A stretch of 64,000 bases of DNA from Gp6-AA40 sp963723495 (GTDB taxonomy: Bacteria; Acidobacteriota; Vicinamibacteria; Vicinamibacterales; UBA2999). The position numbers were made by a program, and so were the translations under genes. The notes below the pieces were generated by a model, which did no database searches, was not told the DNA's origin, and saw nothing but the letters and a program-made list of their open reading frames with translations. This document shows, piece by piece, positions 18,601 through 27,636 of the stretch. The DNA is taken from positions 558,001-622,000 of the forward strand of contig CAVRQR010000009.1 in assembly GCA_963723495.1 (NCBI GenBank). Direction: 5' to 3'. Within the stretch, counting starts at the first letter, position 1; every line of letters begins with the position of its first letter.

Positions 18601-20446
18601 ATGAGGACTGCTCGCATCTGGGCCGCTTCGTTCGTGGTCGTGCTCGTGCTTCCGTGTGCGGCTACTGCGCAGCAGGCCGCGCCGTCGGGAGCCGCGGTCT
18701 ACAAGCAGAGTTGTGCGGGCTGCCACGAGGGAACGATCCCGCGCATGCCCAACCGTGCTGCCCTGGGGAAGATGTCGCCCGAGCATATCGAAAGCGAATT
18801 GGCCTCGTTCAGCATGCGGCGGCAGGGGGCGAAGCTCAGTCCGGCAGATCGGCGCGCGGTCGCTGAATTCCTGACCGGACGTCCGGCTGGATCGTATCGC
18901 GCTCCAATTGCGCTGATTCCCAAGAGCGCGTACTGCACGGCCGCTTCAACGACCGGCGATCCGCTCAGCGGTGCTTCGTGGAACGGCTGGGGGATCAACT
19001 TACAGAACACGCGACATCAGAGCGCAGCGGCAGCCGGGCTGACGGCTGCCGATATCCCGCGACTGAAGCTCAAATGGTCGTTCGGATTTGCCGGTGCATC
19101 TGCTTCGGGCTCGCAGGTCACCGTTGTTGGTAACCGGATCTTCGTCGGTAGCCGCAATGGCGTGATGTATTCGCTCGACCGGCAGACCGGCTGCCTCGTG
19201 TGGGCATTCGAAGCCGATGCCGGGACTCGATCCACTCCGGTGGTTGTCCAGGCCGGGAATGCGGCCACGGTGTATTTCGGTGATTCACACGCGCAGGTGT
19301 ACGCGCTCGATGCAGGAACGGGCGCCCTCAAGTGGAAGGTCAAGGTCGAGGAACACCCGGACGCGATGATTACCGGCGGGGTGGTCTTCCACAATGGTCG
19401 GCTCTACGTCCCTGTCTCGTCGCTAGAAGAGGGAACGGCGGCGATGGCGTCGTACGAATGCTGCACGTTCCGCGGCAGTGTGCTCGCACTCGATGCCGGC
19501 AGCGGTAAGCAACTGTGGAAGACGTACACAGATTCCGCGGCCTGCGCAGCCAGTGGGGAAGAACAGCGCTGGCACTCAACTGCACGCGCCGTCGGGAGCA
19601 GCGGTGTGGTCGGCCCCGGCTCTCGATCCTGAACGCAACCGTCTGTATGTCACGACGGGAGACAGCTACTCCAGCCCCGCGGCACCAGAAAGTGACGCGA
19701 TCATGGCGCTTGCTATGGACAACGGGCGCGTCTTGTGGACGCGGCAGACGCTGCCGGGCGATGCCTGGAACACCGGGTGTTTCGGCAGCAACCCGACGGA
19801 GAAAGTGAACTGCCCTTCCAACGCGGGCCCGGACTACGACTTCGGCAGTTCTCCGGCGCTGGTGACCCTGCAGGGCGGGCAGCGTGTCTTGCTCGCGGGG
19901 CAGAAGTCGGGCGCGATGTTCGGCATCAACCCGGACACGGGTGATGTGCTGTGGAAGACGCAGGCGGGCGATGGCGGCGTGCTCGGTGGAATCGAATGGG
20001 GCTTCTCGACCGACGGCACCGTCGCTTACGCATCGCTTTCGAGCGCGATGGAGAGGAAGCCTGGCGAGGCCGGCGGTCTTGTCGCGATCGACGTCGCCGA
20101 CGGATCGAAGCGCTGGTCGGCCCCACCAGCTACGAACACATGCGCAGGACGCCAGGGATGCAACACGGCACAGCCTGCGGCCGTGTCATCGATTCCCGGC
20201 GCGATCTTCTCCGGTAGCCTCGACGGCCACTTCAGGGCGTACGACAGCAGCAACGGAAAGGTGCTGCTCGACGTGAACACGACCGACGAGTACGACACGG
20301 TCAACGGCATTCCCGCTCGCGGCGGATCGATCAACGGCCCGGGCGCGACGATTGCCGGCGGGATGGTCTTCGTCAACTCGGGCTACAGCACGATCGGCTT
20401 CATGCCAGGCAACGTGCTGCTCGCGTTCTCCGTCGACGGGAAGTAG
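18601..20446 (+). CDS. cytochrome c-PQQ dehydrogenase (PVA-dehydrogenase-like), frameshifted
   Basis: ATG 18601 follows GAGGAGA. A signal peptide (ARIWAASFVVVLVLPCAATAQ) precedes a c-type heme domain (YKQSCAGCHEG) and then an eight-bladed PQQ propeller with WNGWGINLQNTRHQ, a vicinal Cys pair (YECCTFRGS) and repeated W-type blade motifs such as LYVTTGDSYSSP. The frame shifts once near 19545-19560 and runs on to 20446. The heme-first architecture fits periplasmic polyvinyl-alcohol-dehydrogenase-like quinohemoproteins that pass electrons to the respiratory chain. It does not look like XoxF or MxaF methanol dehydrogenase, which lack the heme domain. A paralog lies at 34111-35965. Confidence 0.84.
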
Positions 20447-20451
20447 AGCCC

Positions 20452-20539
20452 GAACTCCCAATTCCCAACTTCCAACTCCCACTGTTCGCATCAATTCGAA
20501 TGTGTTTTGGGAGTTGGGGGTTGGAGGTTGGCAGTTGAC
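20452..20539. terminator. inverted 7-nt array between convergent genes
   Basis: Heptamers GAACTCC, CAATTCC, CAACTTC and CAACTCC fill 20452-20479. AGTTGGG, GGTTGGA, GGTTGGC and AGTTGAC fill 20512-20539 as their reverse complement. The stem spans the whole gap between the PQQ gene stop (20446) and the HisA-like gene stop (20540), so it may serve as a two-way terminator. Confidence 0.7.
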
Positions 20540-21289
20540 TCAGAGTTTCTGCGCCGCTGCTATTTCATTCGCTCCCAGGCGGCCGTTCTGCAATGCCGTC
20601 GCCACGAGTGCGGCGCTGCATCCAGCCTTCGCCACTTGCACGAGATCGTCCCAGTTGCGCACGCCGCCGCCGGCCACAAGTGTCGGTCCGGAAGCGGCCG
20701 AATGAATCCGGCGCAGGAGATCGACATCGAGACCACGTCCCGTCCCGACCCGCGCTAGATCGATCACGATGATCGTGTTCGCTCCTGAGATGACCGCCAG
20801 GTTGGCGATCTCCTCGGGCGAGCCGGCGCCCTCAACGCGTGTTCCACTGGTGACAACCGGCTGACCGTTGCGAAGATCGAGGCTGAAGGCCACGCGCTCG
20901 CGCCCGATTGCCGCGCAGATGTCGGAAAGCAGGGTGAAAGAGGGCAGCGTTTCGAGCCCGACGATCACGCGACTGGCTCCCAGTCCGATCGCGCGCTGGG
21001 CGTCGTCGACCGACCGGACACCCGCGTCGAGCCAGAGCGGGGCCGTCAGCGAGGCGAGTCTCCTGGTCACCTCATCCTGCGGTGGCTGGTTGAGAATCGC
21101 GTCGAGATCGGCGGCATAGATCTCGGAGACGCCGAGAACGTCGGTGTAGACCTCCGCCAGCGTCTTCGCATTGCCGGGATCGATGGGCCAGCCGGCGGCC
21201 GTTTGCACCGGGGCGTACCGATCGCGGGATCCGGCTCGCGCGTGTACAGCGCGGCCACGGAGCATGTCGATGACGCCGATGATCCGCAC
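20540..21289 (-). CDS. HisA/HisF-like protein linked to methanopterin clusters
   Basis: GTG 21289 starts a 249-residue TIM-barrel protein. It has the HisA-like ends IIGVIDMLRGRAVHA (strand 1 Asp), IYAADLDAI, PLWLDAGVRSVDDA, RVIVGLET, TIIVIDLARVGTGRG and GPTLVAGGGVRNWDDL, the last being the phosphate-binding loop. It matches the 'related to proFAR isomerase' group that accompanies H4MPT genes in methylotrophs and archaea, rather than histidine-pathway HisA; no his genes are nearby. The reaction is unknown, but a sugar-phosphate or pterin-ribosyl isomerisation would fit the fold (inference). Confidence 0.8.
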   Translation of the reverse strand: MRIIGVIDMLRGRAVHARAGSRDRYAPVQTAAGWPIDPGNAKTLAEVYTDVLGVSEIYAADLDAILNQPPQDEVTRRLASLTAPLWLDAGVRSVDDAQRAIGLGASRVIVGLETLPSFTLLSDICAAIGRERVAFSLDLRNGQPVVTSGTRVEGAGSPEEIANLAVISGANTIIVIDLARVGTGRGLDVDLLRRIHSAASGPTLVAGGGVRNWDDLVQVAKAGCSAALVATALQNGRLGANEIAAAQKL

Positions 21290-21441
21290 GTGTAATGGTG
21301 AGTGAGAGTTACCGCTCGCCCACCATAATCTTTCGCCAGGCTGCAGCCGTCAACCGTGTGTCAGGCAGGAGTAGACTTGCACGCATCGCAGGAAAGAGCG
21401 GCTCATCGGCATCGGCCGGCATCATTTCAGAGGTAACCGCA

Positions 21442-22737
21442 ATGAAGAGAGTGATGGGACTCGGATTGGTCGTCATACTCGCCGTCACCGCACAATTGAC
21501 TCTCACGGCAGGATCGGTCCCGACCGGTAAGGCAGAAGACGTCGGCCTGTCGACCGAGCGACTGAAACGCATTGGCGAGGCAGTTCAGCGCCACATTGCC
21601 GCCGGCAACGTGGCAGGTGCCGTGACGCTCGTGGCGCGGCGGGGGAAGATCGCGCACTTCGAAGCGCAAGGCGTCATGGACGTCGACACGAAGAAGCCGA
21701 TGGCCAAGGACAATCTGTTCCGCCTGGCGTCGATGTCCAAGCCGATCACCGGCGTGGCGATCATGATGCTCGTCGAGGAAGGCAAGGTTCGGCTCAACGA
21801 TCCTGTCTCGCGCTTCATTCCCGAGTTCGCCGATCTGAACAAAGTGGCCGTGCCGCGGCCGGCGTCTCCAGGCGGCGCGCCGCAGGCGGGTCAGCAGGGG
21901 CGACAGGGTGGCGCAGCGCCGCCGCAGTACGACATCGTCTCCGCTGCTCGCCAGGTCACGATTGCCGACATGCTGAAGCACGGATCGGGTCTGGTGAGTG
22001 GTGGTCTTGGCGCTGCGGACGCGCAGCGCCTCGCACCGCGCGCACCGACGGATACGCTGGCCACGTACATTCCCAAGCTCGCTGCCGTGCCGCTCGACTT
22101 CCAGCCGGGAACGTTGTGGCGCTACAGCGGTGGCGCGGGCTTCGATGTGCTGAGTCGAGTCGTCGAAGTCGCATCAGGCCAGACGTTCGACAAGTTCCTG
22201 CAGGATCGGCTGTTGGGGCCGCTCGGGATGCCCGATACCGGCTTCTTCGCGCCAGCGGCAAAGGCAGCGAGGGTGGTCACCATGTCGGAGTCGACGCCGA
22301 ACGGGCTGCGCTCGGTCGCGCGCACGGACTCAACGGTGTACTTCTCCGGCGCCGGCGGCATGATGAGCACGGCTGAAGACTACTTGCAGTTCGCGCAGAT
22401 GATGCTGAACGGCGGAGAGCTGAATGACCGTCGCTACCTCAGTCCGCAGACGATGGCGCTGATGACGTCGAATCACACGGGGGAAATGGTGAACGGTCAG
22501 TTCGGCCGTCCGGCGCAAGGCATGGGGTTCGGACTGAGCATGCAGGTCGTGATGGATCCGGTGGCCGCCGGTCTTCGCGTCTCGAAGGGTGCGTACGGCT
22601 GGGCGGGCGGAACAGGTGTGAGCTTCTGGGTCGAGCCGGCGGAGCAGATGGTGTCGATCTACTTCGTGCAGGGCGGCTCTGGTGGTCAGATGCGCGGCGA
22701 CGTGGAGAACGCGATCCGGCAGGCGATCATCAACTAA
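21442..22737 (+). CDS. secreted serine hydrolase, beta-lactamase/DD-peptidase fold
   Basis: ATG 21442 opens a signal peptide (MKRVMGLGLVVILAVTAQLTL). The 431-residue protein carries the SxxK nucleophile motif in FRLASMSKPITG near residue 98, a tyrosine motif in WRYSGGAGF, and a late GWAGGTG block in place of the classic HxG/KTG. This places it in the class C beta-lactamase-like family, which also includes esterases and D-aminopeptidases. The substrate cannot be told. A long Gly/Gln-rich insertion (PASPGGAPQAGQQGRQGG) near residues 140-155 is unusual. A second member lies at 50573-51611. Confidence 0.82.
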   Translation: MKRVMGLGLVVILAVTAQLTLTAGSVPTGKAEDVGLSTERLKRIGEAVQRHIAAGNVAGAVTLVARRGKIAHFEAQGVMDVDTKKPMAKDNLFRLASMSKPITGVAIMMLVEEGKVRLNDPVSRFIPEFADLNKVAVPRPASPGGAPQAGQQGRQGGAAPPQYDIVSAARQVTIADMLKHGSGLVSGGLGAADAQRLAPRAPTDTLATYIPKLAAVPLDFQPGTLWRYSGGAGFDVLSRVVEVASGQTFDKFLQDRLLGPLGMPDTGFFAPAAKAARVVTMSESTPNGLRSVARTDSTVYFSGAGGMMSTAEDYLQFAQMMLNGGELNDRRYLSPQTMALMTSNHTGEMVNGQFGRPAQGMGFGLSMQVVMDPVAAGLRVSKGAYGWAGGTGVSFWVEPAEQMVSIYFVQGGSGGQMRGDVENAIRQAIIN

Positions 22738-22806
22738 CCGATGTCAGGTCTCTGTGCCTCACCGCCTCGGTGTGACGTCGGGAGTGAAGTCGGTCACGGG
22801 AGCCTG

Positions 22807-23697
22807 ATGATGTTGCGGGTGTGGCTCAGCGCGTTGGCAGTGCTTGTCTGTTTGGTAGGCCCGAGTATCAGTGCAGGACAGCCATCTGCAAAGCCGCAGC
22901 CGCCGAAGTCCGTGCGCCTCCATGTCATCGACTGCGGGCTCATCAACGTCAATCGAGCGGGGACCGAACGATACAAGGTCACGCCTGAGGAAGTCGGTGA
23001 GACACGCTTCTCGGTGCCGTGTTTCCTCGTGGCTCACCCGAAAGGCACCTTGATGTGGGAACTCGGCATCCTTCCCGATGACACGGTCGAGGCGCGCGCG
23101 CGGGGCGAGCAGGGGAACCCCACGGCGACCGCGGCGTCGGTCACCACGGTACCGCGCACATTGAGGAGTGCGCTTGCCGAACTGGGTTATCGCCCGGAGG
23201 ACATCACCTACTACGCGTTCTCACACGCGCACGTGGACCACAACGCGAACGCCAATCTGTTCACGGGATCGACGTGGCTGGCGAGGCCGGCTGAACGCGC
23301 CTTCATGTGGGAAGAAGGCAACACGCGCGTCAACCGCACGTTCTTCGACAAGATTCGAGACACCATGTCGATCAGCCTCGACCGCGACGAACACGATGTC
23401 TTCGGAGACGGAACAGTCATCATCAAGGCTGCTCCCGGCCACTCGCCGGGCCATCAGGTGCTGGTGCTCAACCTGACCGCGACGGGACGCATCATGCTTG
23501 GCGGTGACCTCTATCACTACCCGCAGGAGCGGACACTTCGGCGACCGCCGCCGGACACGGAGTTCAACGTCCAGCAGTCGGCCGCATCGCGCGTGATGAT
23601 CGAGGAGTATCTGCAACGTACCAAGACCGCGCTCTGGATCGAGCACGACTTCGTGGCGAATGCGAAGCTGAAGAAGTCGCCGGCGTTTTACGATTGA
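22807..23697 (+). CDS. secreted metallo-beta-lactamase-fold hydrolase (AHL-lactonase-like)
   Basis: ATG 22807 (or 22810) opens a signal peptide ending near ISAGQ. The 296-residue product has SHAHVDHNAN near residue 138 (HxHxDH zinc motif), PGHSPGHQVL (His ligand), LGGDLYHYP (bridging Asp) and a C-terminal WIEHDFVAN (last His). The pattern is that of the N-acyl-homoserine-lactonase family within the MBL superfamily, which opens lactone rings. With a signal peptide it would act in the periplasm. True quorum-quenching activity is not shown by the sequence. It lies 69 bases after the serine hydrolase gene on the same strand. Confidence 0.82.
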   Translation: MMLRVWLSALAVLVCLVGPSISAGQPSAKPQPPKSVRLHVIDCGLINVNRAGTERYKVTPEEVGETRFSVPCFLVAHPKGTLMWELGILPDDTVEARARGEQGNPTATAASVTTVPRTLRSALAELGYRPEDITYYAFSHAHVDHNANANLFTGSTWLARPAERAFMWEEGNTRVNRTFFDKIRDTMSISLDRDEHDVFGDGTVIIKAAPGHSPGHQVLVLNLTATGRIMLGGDLYHYPQERTLRRPPPDTEFNVQQSAASRVMIEEYLQRTKTALWIEHDFVANAKLKKSPAFYD

Positions 23698-23703
23698 TGA
23701 TCA

Positions 23704-23723
23704 CGGCGGGTCTTCAGACCGCC
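23704..23723. terminator. TTCA-loop hairpin between convergent genes
   Basis: CGGCGGGTC and GACCGCC flank a TTCA loop with one mismatch. It lies between the stop at 23697 and the convergent stop at 23731, so it may end transcription from both sides. It belongs to the same hairpin type as 16221-16236. Confidence 0.5.
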
Positions 23724-23730
23724 TGGTAAT

Positions 23731-24777
23731 TCAGGATCGTCCGAGGCGCGGTAGCAGACGCAGCGCGTTGTCTCGATCGATCGCACGCAGATCCGCCGGG
23801 CTGAACATCTTCATCTCGGCCAGCGCCTTGACGTACTCGGCGCTCGTCCCGCCAGGCGGGAAGTCAGTGCCAAACAGCACCTGCGATGGCTTGACCAGCT
23901 CGAGGAGCGACGCGACCGCACCGCGGTTCGAAGCACCCGCCAGGTCGTAGTAGAACTTCCGGATCTCGGCGATGAACCCGTTCGGCAGGCGATCCTTCGC
24001 GTTACCGGAGGCACCTTCGATGCGTCCTGCGAGGAACGGCACCGAGCCGCCGGCGTGCGACCAGATGAAGCGAATATCCGGGAAACGCACGGCATCACCG
24101 CTGAACGCGATGCCCATGATCGCGCGCGTCGTGTCCGTGCCGTACTCGATGCTGCCCGGCGCGACACCGGGCGCGTAGTCAAGGTTGCGACAGCAATTGG
24201 CCGCGGTCGGATGCACGTGAACGACGGCCCTGCGCCGGTTCAGTTCCTCCATGACCGGGCGAAACTTCGCGTTCCCAAGCCACATGTCACCGTAACTGGT
24301 GAAGAGGCCGACGCCGTCAACATTCAACGTGTCGTACGCGTAGGCGATCTCGGCGAGTGTGGCATCGACGTCAGGCAACGGCATGGCGGCGAAGAGGCCG
24401 AAGCGCGTCTGGTGATCCTGCACGAGCTTCGCGCCGTACTCATTGCAGGCCCGCGCCAGCTGACGTGTCATTGGGGCATCGCCGAACCAGAGCCCCGGAT
24501 TCGTGATCGAGACGATCGACGCGGCGACGCCGCCGCGATCCATGTCCTCGATCGACTTGGCGGGCGTCCATGTCGTGTTCGCCGGCTGCAGCAGCGGCCG
24601 GCCTTTCACAGCGCTCACCCAGGCCGGCGGTGCAAAGTGGTGGTGGATATCGATGCGGTGTGGCTTCGCACCCGGCGCTAACTGGGCAAGCGCGATCAGC
24701 CTCGTCGCGCCAGTGCCGACTGCCAGTCCCGCGGACGTGAGCAAGCCAACGAGGTGCCGACGCCCGAGGTCGGCCAT
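23731..24777 (-). CDS. amidohydrolase-2 / ACMSD-like decarboxylase family protein
   Basis: ATG 24777 begins one base after the stop of the ankyrin gene. The 348-residue protein has a twin-Arg-like start (MADLGRRHLVGLLTSAGLA). Its metal motifs are IDIHHHFAPP, VVHVHPTAANCC, RFIWSHAGGSVPF and VLFGTDFPPGG, in the order expected for the amidohydrolase-2 family. Members include alpha-amino-muconate-semialdehyde decarboxylase and 6-methylsalicylate or gamma-resorcylate decarboxylases, so a step in aromatic acid breakdown is plausible (inference). It is the last gene of the operon running 30164 to 23731. Confidence 0.82.
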   Translation of the reverse strand: MADLGRRHLVGLLTSAGLAVGTGATRLIALAQLAPGAKPHRIDIHHHFAPPAWVSAVKGRPLLQPANTTWTPAKSIEDMDRGGVAASIVSITNPGLWFGDAPMTRQLARACNEYGAKLVQDHQTRFGLFAAMPLPDVDATLAEIAYAYDTLNVDGVGLFTSYGDMWLGNAKFRPVMEELNRRRAVVHVHPTAANCCRNLDYAPGVAPGSIEYGTDTTRAIMGIAFSGDAVRFPDIRFIWSHAGGSVPFLAGRIEGASGNAKDRLPNGFIAEIRKFYYDLAGASNRGAVASLLELVKPSQVLFGTDFPPGGTSAEYVKALAEMKMFSPADLRAIDRDNALRLLPRLGRS

Positions 24778-24778
24778 G

Positions 24779-26264
24779 CTACTCGCTGGCGCCCAGGGAG
24801 CGCAGCAGTTCGATCGTGCTCTTGCGGGAGGTGCGTGCACCCGCACGCGCCTCTAAGGCGCCGAGCGGTGTCAGTCCCTTGGCGTTCCGCGCATTGAGAT
24901 CGGCCCCACGTTCGACCAGCAGCTTCACGACCGAGTCATACCCCTGCGTCGAGGCGACGTGGAGGGCCGTTTCACCCGCGGGGTTCGTGCCGTTGATGTC
25001 GCTGCCAAGGCTCAGGGCGGTCGAAACCGTCTCGAGAACCTGGGTCTCGGGTTCAATCTTCCCCCCGTCGACGATGGCAAGTCCGCGGCGATTCGTCCCT
25101 CGCCGTTCATCCTGGGCGGGTGCCACGATCCCCATACCAGCGGCGGCCAGCAGCGGCGTCGCGCCATCGTTCATCGGCAGGCGAGTGTCGGCTCCGCCGC
25201 CGGCGAGCGCGCGCATGATGTCGGCTTCGAGGAACCTGGCGGCGAGCAGATATGGTGTGGCGCCCATGAGTATCTTCGGCAGCTCGAAGTCCTGGCTGGT
25301 GCGTCTGACCGGCAGTACCCTTGGTGATCTGCGCGTTGGGATTGGCCTTGTGGGCGAGCAGTGTCTTGACCAGCTCCAGATCGCTGCGCAGGACGGCAGC
25401 ATGGAGCGCCGTGTACCCGATGCCTGCGGCATTCGGGTCCGCCCCTTTATCGAGCAGCGTTGTCGCGGCGCGGGTGTGGCCGCTGTGTGCGGCGATGACG
25501 AGAGCGCTCGCGCCATCGGCCAGCGTCTCGTTCACGTCTGCCCCCGCGTCGACGATCAGCCTGACAGTCTCGGCATCGCCGGAACGTGCCGCGAAAAGGA
25601 GCGGGGTGCTGCCGCCGCGGGGGACGGTGTAATTCAGTTCCTCGCGCCCGGCACGCTGGGTCACTTCGCTCGTGACGGTCTGCGTGTAGCTGCGCGATCG
25701 CGCGCGCACGTCAGCACCGCCCTCGAGCAGCGCCTCGACCGCCTCCGGATGTGATTGCGCGGCGGCCCACATCAGCGCCGTCTGATCGTGTCCGGGTTCT
25801 ATAGCGTTGACGTTCGCGCCGCGGGCCAGGAGTGCCCGCACGCCAGCCGCCTCTCCCGTTCGCGCGCATGTCATCAGGACTGTCTCACCGGTCACCAGTG
25901 TCGCGTTCGGGTTGGCGCGCGCCTGAAGCAGGCGCTCGATCGTGCCGGCGCTGCGATTCAGACAGGCGAGATAGAGTGGCGTCGCGCCGGTGTCGTCGGC
26001 GAGGTCGGGTTTGGCGCCGGCTCGCAGCAGGAGATCCACGACGCTGTCGTCGTGGCGATGGACGGCCCAGTGAAGCGCCGTCGCGCCATCGCCCTGACGA
26101 GCGTTGACGTCAACGCGTTGCTTCAGAAGAGACCGAACAGCCTCGATGTTTCGGCTTTTCACCGCGTCGATCAGCCGTGAATCGCCAGCCGCCGCGACCG
26201 TGGTCGCCGCGACCACCGCGATTGAGATGATGAACGACGATACGACGTAAGCGTGCGCAGTCAC
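24779..26264 (-). CDS. exported ankyrin-repeat protein (one frameshift)
   Basis: GTG 26264 is preferred because GAAGG lies six bases upstream; it gives a signal peptide (FIISIAVVAATTVAAAGDS). At least ten ankyrin repeats follow, with motifs such as GATALHWAVHRHDDSVV, GATPLYLACLNRSAGTI and GETALHVASTQGYDSVV. The frame shifts near 25315, and the repeats continue to LRSLGASE. The spacing to DUF1552 is 13 bases. The gene pairs with the same DUF1552 neighbour as the paralogous ankyrin gene at 36039-37502, so a protein-binding role within that system is likely (inference). Confidence 0.84.
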
Positions 26265-26277
26265 GAATTGCCTTCGA

Positions 26278-27627
26278 CTAGATGCCGGCGAGCGCGCGAT
26301 CGTCAAGCCGTCCCGTGCTATCGCCAATGCGATCCAGATGGACACCGAGCTTGTCGAGCAACGTCAGGTGCAGGTTGGCGAGCGGTGTCTCCTTCGGGTA
26401 ACGGATGTGGCGTCCGCCGGTGAGCTGCGCCGAACGTCCACCAGCCAGGAGCAACGGGATGTTGCGCGGATCGTGCGCGTTGCAGTCGCCCATCCCCGTC
26501 CCGTACATCATGATGGTGTGGTCGAGCAGTGAGCCGTCTCCGTCTGGCGTCGCGTGCAGCTTCTCCAGCAGGTAGGCGAACTGCGTCACGTGGTAGTGAT
26601 TGATCTTCACCACCTTGGCGATCTTCTCGACTTCCTGCTGATGGTGCGTGATCGGGTGGTGCGCATCCGGTACGTCGATCTGCGGATAGGTCACGCCGCT
26701 GAATTCGCGCCCCAGCATGAACGTGACAATGCGCGTGAGGTCGGTCTGATACGCGAGCACCTGGAGATCGCACATCAGCTTGACGTGCTCGTCGTAGGTT
26801 GACGGAATGCCCGCCGGGTGTTCGACGAGCGGGAGCTCCTTGTCGCTCTGCTCTTCGGCCTTCTGAATGCGGCGCTCGACGTCGCGAATGGCCTCGAGGT
26901 ACTCGAGCAGCTTGGTGCGGTCGCTGGCGCCCAGCGTGCCCTGCAGGTGCGCCACTTCGTCGCGAACCGAATCGAGAACGCTTCTGTCCTGACGAATGCG
27001 TGCGAGGCGGGTGCGCTGATCGGTGCTGCCGCTGTCGCCGAAGAGACGCTCGAACACGGTGCGCGGATTGTTCTCCGTCGGCAGCGGCGTGCTGGGACCA
27101 AGCCAGGAGATCGTGTTGGTGTACGCGCAGGCGAACCCCACGTCACAGGCACCGGCCGTTTCACCCGACTCCACCGACAGCTCGAGCGATGCCAGTTGCG
27201 TTGAGGCGCCCATCTCTCTGGCCGCGATCTGATCCATCGAGATGCCGGCGTCGAGCCAGGTTTCGCTGGTTGGCGGCGACACGTCGGTGAGGAACCGGGT
27301 ACTCGCCTTGGCGTGTGCGCCTCCTGGCCGGCCCGGCGACGGCACACAGGCCAGGTTGCTGAGGACGATCAGGTTCTCTCGATATTGCGCGAGCGGCGCG
27401 AGCGTCGACGTCAGCTCGAAGCTGGCGCCTTCGGCGACCGGTGTCCACTGCTCCATGATCATGCCGTTCGGCACGTACATGACGCCGAACCTGGTGAGTG
27501 GCTTGGCCGGTGTCTTCTGCAGTGCGGTGAGCGGTGGCACCATGGCATCGAGCAGCGGGAGCGCCAGCGATGCACCCAGACCTCGCAACATCGCACGCCG
27601 CGGAATCGCTTTCCTCGTGATGAACAT
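26278..27627 (-). CDS. DUF1552 protein (operon A)
   Basis: The 449-residue product starts with a twin-arginine-type signal (RKAIPRRAMLRGLGASLALPLLDAM) and shows the DUF1552 blocks PNGMIMEQWTP, ACVPSPGRPGGAHAKAS, GISMDQIAARE, MLGREFSGVTYP, HHPITHHQ, YGTGMGDCNAHDPRNIPLLL and TPLANLHLTLLDKLGV. The fold resembles sulfatase/phosphatase-type hydrolases with several conserved His and Asp. DUF1552 genes normally sit just after DUF1592 genes, as here (nine-base gap). The biochemical role is not established. The signal implies export as a folded, possibly metal-containing protein. Confidence 0.9.
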   Translation of the reverse strand: MFITRKAIPRRAMLRGLGASLALPLLDAMVPPLTALQKTPAKPLTRFGVMYVPNGMIMEQWTPVAEGASFELTSTLAPLAQYRENLIVLSNLACVPSPGRPGGAHAKASTRFLTDVSPPTSETWLDAGISMDQIAAREMGASTQLASLELSVESGETAGACDVGFACAYTNTISWLGPSTPLPTENNPRTVFERLFGDSGSTDQRTRLARIRQDRSVLDSVRDEVAHLQGTLGASDRTKLLEYLEAIRDVERRIQKAEEQSDKELPLVEHPAGIPSTYDEHVKLMCDLQVLAYQTDLTRIVTFMLGREFSGVTYPQIDVPDAHHPITHHQQEVEKIAKVVKINHYHVTQFAYLLEKLHATPDGDGSLLDHTIMMYGTGMGDCNAHDPRNIPLLLAGGRSAQLTGGRHIRYPKETPLANLHLTLLDKLGVHLDRIGDSTGRLDDRALAGI

Positions 27628-27636
27628 GCCCTGCTC

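Noticed and set aside
18601..20446. A methanol dehydrogenase (XoxF/MxaF) to feed the H4MPT pathway.
   Set aside because: The N-terminal CxxCH heme domain and PVA-dehydrogenase-like blocks do not fit XoxF; the same holds for 34111-35965.
20540..21289. hisA of histidine biosynthesis.
   Set aside because: There are no histidine genes nearby, and the sequence fits the HisA-related group that accompanies H4MPT genes.
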